From the NCBI GenBank assembly GCA_020726085.1, contig DYTG01000032.1, positions 1-10,375 on the forward strand: a stretch of DNA of 10,375 nucleotides, in the 5' to 3' direction. This document shows, one piece after another, positions 7,536-10,375 of this stretch. Below the pieces are notes generated by a model, which worked only from the letters and a program-made list of their open reading frames with translations, was not told where the DNA came from and did not search any database. How positions within the stretch are numbered: position 1 is the stretch's first letter; each line of letters starts with the position of its first letter. The DNA is from Sulfurovum sp. GTDB taxonomy: Bacteria > Campylobacterota > Campylobacteria > Campylobacterales > Sulfurovaceae. The position numbers were made by a program, and so were the translations under genes.

Positions 7536-7571
7536 TTGCTTGATTATAACATAAGTATAATCAAAAAGTGC
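7536..7571 (-). promoter_or_regulatory. Extended -10 promoter of the membrane-sensor/lpxD operon
   Basis: On the minus strand TGTTATAAT (7551-7543) is a perfect extended -10 element. The expected start of transcription is near 7536, giving a leader of about 27 bases before the ATG at 7509. The -35 region (7566-7571) matches consensus poorly, which is usual in Campylobacterota. The -10 lies within the left arm of the inverted repeat at 7540-7564. Confidence 0.55.
7540..7564. repeat. 9-bp perfect inverted repeat, candidate operator between divergent promoters
   Basis: TTGATTATA (7540-7548) and TATAATCAA (7556-7564) are exact reverse complements separated by 7 bases. The left arm contains the minus-strand -10 box. 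The right arm reaches the -35 position of the rseP promoter. This placement suits a dimeric regulator that controls both directions, but AT-rich chance symmetry is possible and no regulator is identified. Confidence 0.4.
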
Positions 7572-7595
7572 CAACTCTATGCTATAATCGCTTTT
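7560..7595 (+). promoter_or_regulatory. Extended -10 promoter of rseP
   Basis: TGCTATAAT (7580-7588) is a perfect extended -10. Transcription would begin near 7595, leaving a leader of about 25 bases with the ribosome site AGGA (7611-7614). The -35 position (7560-7565) is non-canonical. It abuts the -35 position of the minus-strand promoter, so the two promoters may compete for RNA polymerase. Confidence 0.6.
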
Positions 7596-7619
7596 TATAA
7601 ACACACAAACAGGAAAAAT

Positions 7620-8678
7620 ATGAGTTTTATAGTTTCACTTTTAGTCCTTTCGTTTTTGATTTTTTTTCACGAATTGGGACACTTTTTGGCAGCTCGTGCG
7701 ATGAATGTAAAGGTTTTGGTATTTAGCATAGGATTTGGCAAAAAGCTTTTCTCTAGGCAAATTGGAGATACGCAGTGGAGTATTTCAGCCATTCCGCTGG
7801 GCGGTTATGTCCAAATGAAGGGACAAGATGATAGCGACCCTACAAAAATTAGCCTCGATAGCGACTCCTACAGTACCAAAACACCTCTGCAACGTATTTT
7901 TATTTTGGTAGCAGGACCCTTTGCTAACTTTTTTTTGGCGTTTATGCTCTATCTTGCCATGACCGATTTGGGCATTCCCAAACCATTACCCATTATTGGA
8001 GAAGTCTCCAAAGACTCCCCCGCCCTTATTGCTGGGCTTCAAAAGGGCGATAAGATTATCCAAATTGATAACATGCCTATTCTCTATTGGGAAGATATTG
8101 CCGATACAATAGAAAAGAGCAATAATACGATGGATTTTAGAATTGAGCGTAAGGGGAAAATTATTGATACCCGCCTCACCTCAAAGGTCATAACCGACCA
8201 AAATATCTACGGCGAAGCTATTGAGCGTAAGATTGTAGGCATTGTTTTTTCGGGTGATACGACGATTGTGCATTATGGTTTTATGGATTCTATTGTTTAT
8301 GCGTGGGAGAAGACTATCTGGGCATCAACCCTTATCTTTGAGAGTCTCAAAAAACTTATTACAGGTGCGGTAGGTTTGGACAAATTGGGAGGTGTGATTA
8401 CGATTGTTGATGTCACAGCCCAAGCTTCCTCTATGGGACTCATCGCCCTGCTCTCTTTTGCCGCTTTGGTTTCGGTCAATCTAGGAGTACTCAATCTCTT
8501 GCCCATTCCTGCACTCGATGGAGGGCATATTATGTTTAATCTCTACGAGATGATTACCCGCAAAGCTCCAAGTTTGGAGATGATGGTACGATTTACGGTT
8601 GCGGGATGGGTGATACTTATTACACTTATGCTTATTGGGCTATTCAATGATATAAACAGGCTCATAGGAGGGGGATAA
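7620..8678 (+). CDS. rseP: Site-2 intramembrane zinc metalloprotease RseP
   Basis: This inner-membrane protease cuts substrates within the membrane during regulated proteolysis. In E. coli it cleaves RseA to release sigma-E; Campylobacterota generally lack that pair, so the substrate here is unknown. The 352-residue protein has the zinc motif HELGH at 17-21 inside TM1, then the GYVQMKG segment (62-68). A second TM lies near 93-112 and a single PDZ domain at about 122-190 (GEVSKDSPALIAGLQKGDKI). NLLPIPALDGGH supplies the third zinc ligand D300, and a last TM is at 325-342. E. coli RseP is about 450 residues with two PDZ domains; one PDZ is usual for this phylum. The frame is open back to 7521, but the start is set at ATG 7620 by AGGA five bases upstream and by the promoter at 7580-7588, which would lie inside a longer gene. 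Confidence 0.95.
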   Translation: MSFIVSLLVLSFLIFFHELGHFLAARAMNVKVLVFSIGFGKKLFSRQIGDTQWSISAIPLGGYVQMKGQDDSDPTKISLDSDSYSTKTPLQRIFILVAGPFANFFLAFMLYLAMTDLGIPKPLPIIGEVSKDSPALIAGLQKGDKIIQIDNMPILYWEDIADTIEKSNNTMDFRIERKGKIIDTRLTSKVITDQNIYGEAIERKIVGIVFSGDTTIVHYGFMDSIVYAWEKTIWASTLIFESLKKLITGAVGLDKLGGVITIVDVTAQASSMGLIALLSFAALVSVNLGVLNLLPIPALDGGHIMFNLYEMITRKAPSLEMMVRFTVAGWVILITLMLIGLFNDINRLIGGG

Positions 8679-8691
8679 ATCGCCTCTTTTT
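8666..8691 (+). terminator. Weak possible terminator at the end of rseP
   Basis: AGGAGG (8666-8671) can pair with CCTCTT (8683-8688, one G-U) around an 11-base loop, and the run TTTTT (8687-8691) follows. The stem is short and overlaps the rseP stop codon, so it is only a weak candidate. The rest of the 150-bp gap to the next gene holds no open frame that I can support. Confidence 0.25.
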
Positions 8692-8761
8692 GGATATACC
8701 AACTTGACTTAATGTGTAGTGTCTATTTCCCAATGTGGTACTTTTGGAAAAAATATTGAAG

Positions 8762-8793
8762 TTGATGGAATTAAAAGAAGTTTTCGATAAAAT
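8762..8793 (+). promoter_or_regulatory. Possible promoter of the ABM/aldolase pair
   Basis: TTGATG (8762-8767) and GATAAA (8786-8791) match the -35 and -10 consensus at four of six positions each, with an 18-base spacer. A start near 8798 would give a leader of about 30 bases containing AGGAG (8819-8823). A shifted -10, TAAAAT (8788-8793), is an alternative. The assignment is tentative. Confidence 0.33.
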
Positions 8794-8828
8794 ACACATC
8801 AAATTAAACTCATGAGCTAGGAGAACAG

Positions 8829-9116
8829 ATGACAATAACCAAACGAGTAACCTTTATCGCTAAAGAAGGGTGCGAAGCTAAGATGAAAGCGTTACTTAGT
8901 GCCATGGTAGTACCTAGTAAAGCCTCTGATGGATGTATCTTTTACGATATTTTTCAATACGAAAATAATCCACGAAAATTTATGGCGCTCGAGTCGTGGA
9001 GAGATGAATCAGCACTGGATGGACACAAAGCCTCAGCTCACTATGGAGTCTATAAAACAAGCTATGAGCCGTTTTGTGAGCAAAAATATACCGATGAACT
9101 TGAAGTATTGCAATAA
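8829..9116 (+). CDS. ABM-fold (antibiotic biosynthesis monooxygenase / YgiN-LsrG-like) protein
   Basis: This is a small dimeric ferredoxin-like alpha+beta barrel protein of 95 residues, close to the usual 95-105 of the family, with no signal peptide. The family signature is clear. DGCIFYDIFQ (34-43) is followed by FMALESWRDESALDGH (51-66) and SAHY (69-72), giving the F-x3-E-x-W ... A-x3-H-x2-S-x-H pattern. Members include cofactor-free monooxygenases, quinol oxidases and isomerases such as LsrG; the sequence alone does not choose between these. AGGAG lies five bases before the ATG. The TAA stop overlaps the ATG of the aldolase gene by one base (TAATG), so the two are translationally coupled and probably act on related substrates. 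This favours a sugar-phosphate isomerase or mutarotase-like role, as an inference only. Confidence 0.9.
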   Translation: MTITKRVTFIAKEGCEAKMKALLSAMVVPSKASDGCIFYDIFQYENNPRKFMALESWRDESALDGHKASAHYGVYKTSYEPFCEQKYTDELEVLQ

Positions 9117-10282
9117 TGACAAACTTTTATTGTACTCAAAAAGCCCAAACGTTGCAAGATTTGGCTTTGCGGGTTTATACTTCCAATTTATTGGGACAAA
9201 ACGATGCATTGGTGTTGCACGGTGGAGGAAATACCTCTCTTAAAACCGTAGTCGATGGAGAGGAGATTCTCTATGTCAAAGGAAGCGGATGGGATTTGGT
9301 CTCAATTCAATCGCAAGGATTTGCTCCTGTGAGACTCAAAACTTTACACGAAATGGCAACGCTTGAGAACTTAAGCGATAGCGATATGGTAGCTCAACAA
9401 AAAGCAGCGATGATTGATACAACAGCTCCCAATCCCTCCGTCGAAGCGATACTTCATGCTATTATCCCTTTTAAATTTGTCGATCACACCCACGCCGATG
9501 CGATTGTAACCATTTCCAACTCGTTGCATGGCAAAGAACATATTGCTGCGTTGTTTCCTGACTTTTTGATTGTTGATTATGTCATGCCAGGCTTTATTTT
9601 GGCTCAAAAAATCTATGAGATGAGCCATGATGCAGATTGGCAAAGGCGTGGGGGAATTATTTTACACCATCATGGGATTTTTACCTTTGATAACGATGCC
9701 CAAAAATCGTACAATAAAATGATAGATGCCATCACCAAAGCCGAGGCGTTTTTGGAAACAAATGCCTCATTTGAAATTCAATCTATCCCACAAGAGGCGT
9801 TTGATTTGGAGCTACTAAAGCGTACAGTGAGTCGCTACAAAGGGTTTGAAGTCGTTACATGGCTCAATAACTCTCCACTAGCGTTGCACTACGCCTCTTT
9901 GCCTATCGAGAAGCTCTACCGTGGGGTTTTGACTCCCGAACACATTATTCGCACCAAACGTCACCCCTTAATACTCAAAAAAGGTGAAGAGATTGAGGTG
10001 CAAATGCAAGAGTATATGGGTGAGTACGAGGCCTATTTTTTGGCGTTTGCTCAAAATGAAACGATGCTCAATCCTGCACCCAACTACGCCGTGATTGAGG
10101 GATTTGGCGTAGTAAGCTTTGGCAAAGATGAAAAAGAGGCAAAGATTATCGATGATATTATCACCCACAGCATGAGGGCTGTACTTCAAGCCGATAGACT
10201 CGGAGGGTATCAATCCATTTCGCTAAGCCAAAGCTTTGCCATGGAGTATTGGGAACTCGAACAAGCCAAACTAAAAAAATAA
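9116..10282 (+). CDS. Class II aldolase/adducin-family protein, stand-alone aldolase half of an aldolase-SDR fusion family
   Basis: This is probably a cytoplasmic metal-dependent aldolase acting on a phosphorylated keto-sugar (retro-aldol to dihydroxyacetone phosphate and an aldehyde). The substrate is unknown. The 388-residue protein shows a phosphate-binding GGGNTS (36-41), KGSGWDL (55-61), the likely catalytic E110 in NPSVEAILHA, and metal ligands H124 and H126 (DHTHAD) plus a His of HHHGIF (184-189). A C-terminal extension (about 225-388) ends EYWELEQAKLKK. To my knowledge this layout matches the N-terminal half of bifunctional aldolase/short-chain dehydrogenases (the rhamnulose-1-phosphate aldolase/dehydrogenase group, about 680 residues). 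The protein stops near where the dehydrogenase would begin. The start ATG overlaps the ABM stop. A TAA follows the basic tail, and no frameshifted dehydrogenase remains in the last 93 bp. Confidence 0.88.
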   Translation: MTNFYCTQKAQTLQDLALRVYTSNLLGQNDALVLHGGGNTSLKTVVDGEEILYVKGSGWDLVSIQSQGFAPVRLKTLHEMATLENLSDSDMVAQQKAAMIDTTAPNPSVEAILHAIIPFKFVDHTHADAIVTISNSLHGKEHIAALFPDFLIVDYVMPGFILAQKIYEMSHDADWQRRGGIILHHHGIFTFDNDAQKSYNKMIDAITKAEAFLETNASFEIQSIPQEAFDLELLKRTVSRYKGFEVVTWLNNSPLALHYASLPIEKLYRGVLTPEHIIRTKRHPLILKKGEEIEVQMQEYMGEYEAYFLAFAQNETMLNPAPNYAVIEGFGVVSFGKDEKEAKIIDDIITHSMRAVLQADRLGGYQSISLSQSFAMEYWELEQAKLKK

Positions 10283-10316
10283 TTGCCTTTTTTTTGACTT
10301 TTATCAAAAATAGCAA
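10283..10316. terminator. AT-rich inverted repeat after the aldolase, possible terminator (better on the minus strand)
   Basis: TTGC (10283-10286) pairs with GCAA (10313-10316), and TTTTTGA (10291-10297) pairs with TCAAAAA (10304-10310) around a 6-base loop. On the plus strand no T-run follows. On the minus strand the stem is followed by TTATTTTTTT (10282-10273), so it could end a converging transcript from beyond the window. The remaining bases to 10375 hold no gene that I can support. Confidence 0.3.
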
Positions 10317-10375
10317 CTCGAAAAAATAATTGATGCCAACTATCATATTCTTTCCCTATGCCAATGGTATAGAAT

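Noticed and set aside
7521..7619. Extended N-terminus of RseP from an ATG at 7521
   Set aside because: The added 33 residues are not RseP-like, the promoter -10 at 7583-7588 would lie inside the gene, and the ATG at 7620 has its own ribosome site.
8929..9243. 104-codon frame overlapping the ABM and aldolase genes on the same strand
   Set aside because: It is out of frame with two well-supported genes, has no family match and no ribosome site.
10274..10332. Direct repeat AAAAAATAATTG at 10274-10285 and 10321-10332
   Set aside because: It is low-complexity AT sequence. Twelve bases of this composition can recur by chance, and no attachment site or element boundary goes with it.
1..10375. Mobile elements, tRNA or rRNA genes, riboswitches and CRISPR arrays
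   Set aside because: No transposase or integrase motif, no cloverleaf-type sequence, no spaced identical repeats and no long structured leader were seen. Gaps between genes are all 150 bp or shorter.

Overview
The window looks like chromosomal DNA from a Campylobacterota (Epsilonproteobacteria) member. The grounds are a short single-PDZ RseP with the wording typical of that phylum, an AT-rich genome with tightly packed operons, and extended -10 promoters with poor -35 boxes. A free-living relative of Sulfurimonas, Sulfurovum or Sulfuricurvum is my best guess, but the genus cannot be fixed from sequence alone. No mobile element, tRNA, rRNA or CRISPR was seen.

Layout. Positions 77-7509 are all on the minus strand. 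Read in the direction of transcription they are: a two-TM coiled-coil protein (7509-6490), a small protein with signal peptide, periplasmic SPOR-like domain, one TM and a coiled coil (6480-5899), a large hybrid sensor-kinase-like protein (5897-3273), lpxD for lipid A synthesis (3263-2313), then after a 103-bp AT-rich gap a 69-residue orphan protein (2209-2000) and glutamine-dependent NAD+ synthetase nadE (1972-77). The first four genes are separated by only 9, 1 and 9 bp and must be one operon. Positions 7620-10282 are on the plus strand: the site-2 protease rseP, then a translationally coupled pair made of an antibiotic-biosynthesis-monooxygenase (ABM) fold protein and a stand-alone class II aldolase.

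The two strands diverge from one compact control region (7510-7619). It has two perfect extended -10 elements (TGnTATAAT) facing away from each other and a perfect 9-bp inverted repeat with a 7-nt spacer that touches both promoters. The control region therefore links an intramembrane protease with an envelope-sensor-like operon that ends in an LPS-core gene.

The most unusual item is the 874-residue hybrid kinase homologue. It keeps the full HisKA/HATPase/REC/REC/HPt layout and a good N-box and G1 box. However, the phosphoacceptor positions of the H-box (Asp), the second receiver (Asn) and the HPt (Met) are all replaced. Only the first receiver keeps its Asp. Its periplasmic domain is related to that of the small protein encoded just upstream, so the operon appears to encode paired sensors and a degenerate phosphorelay rather than an ordinary two-component system.
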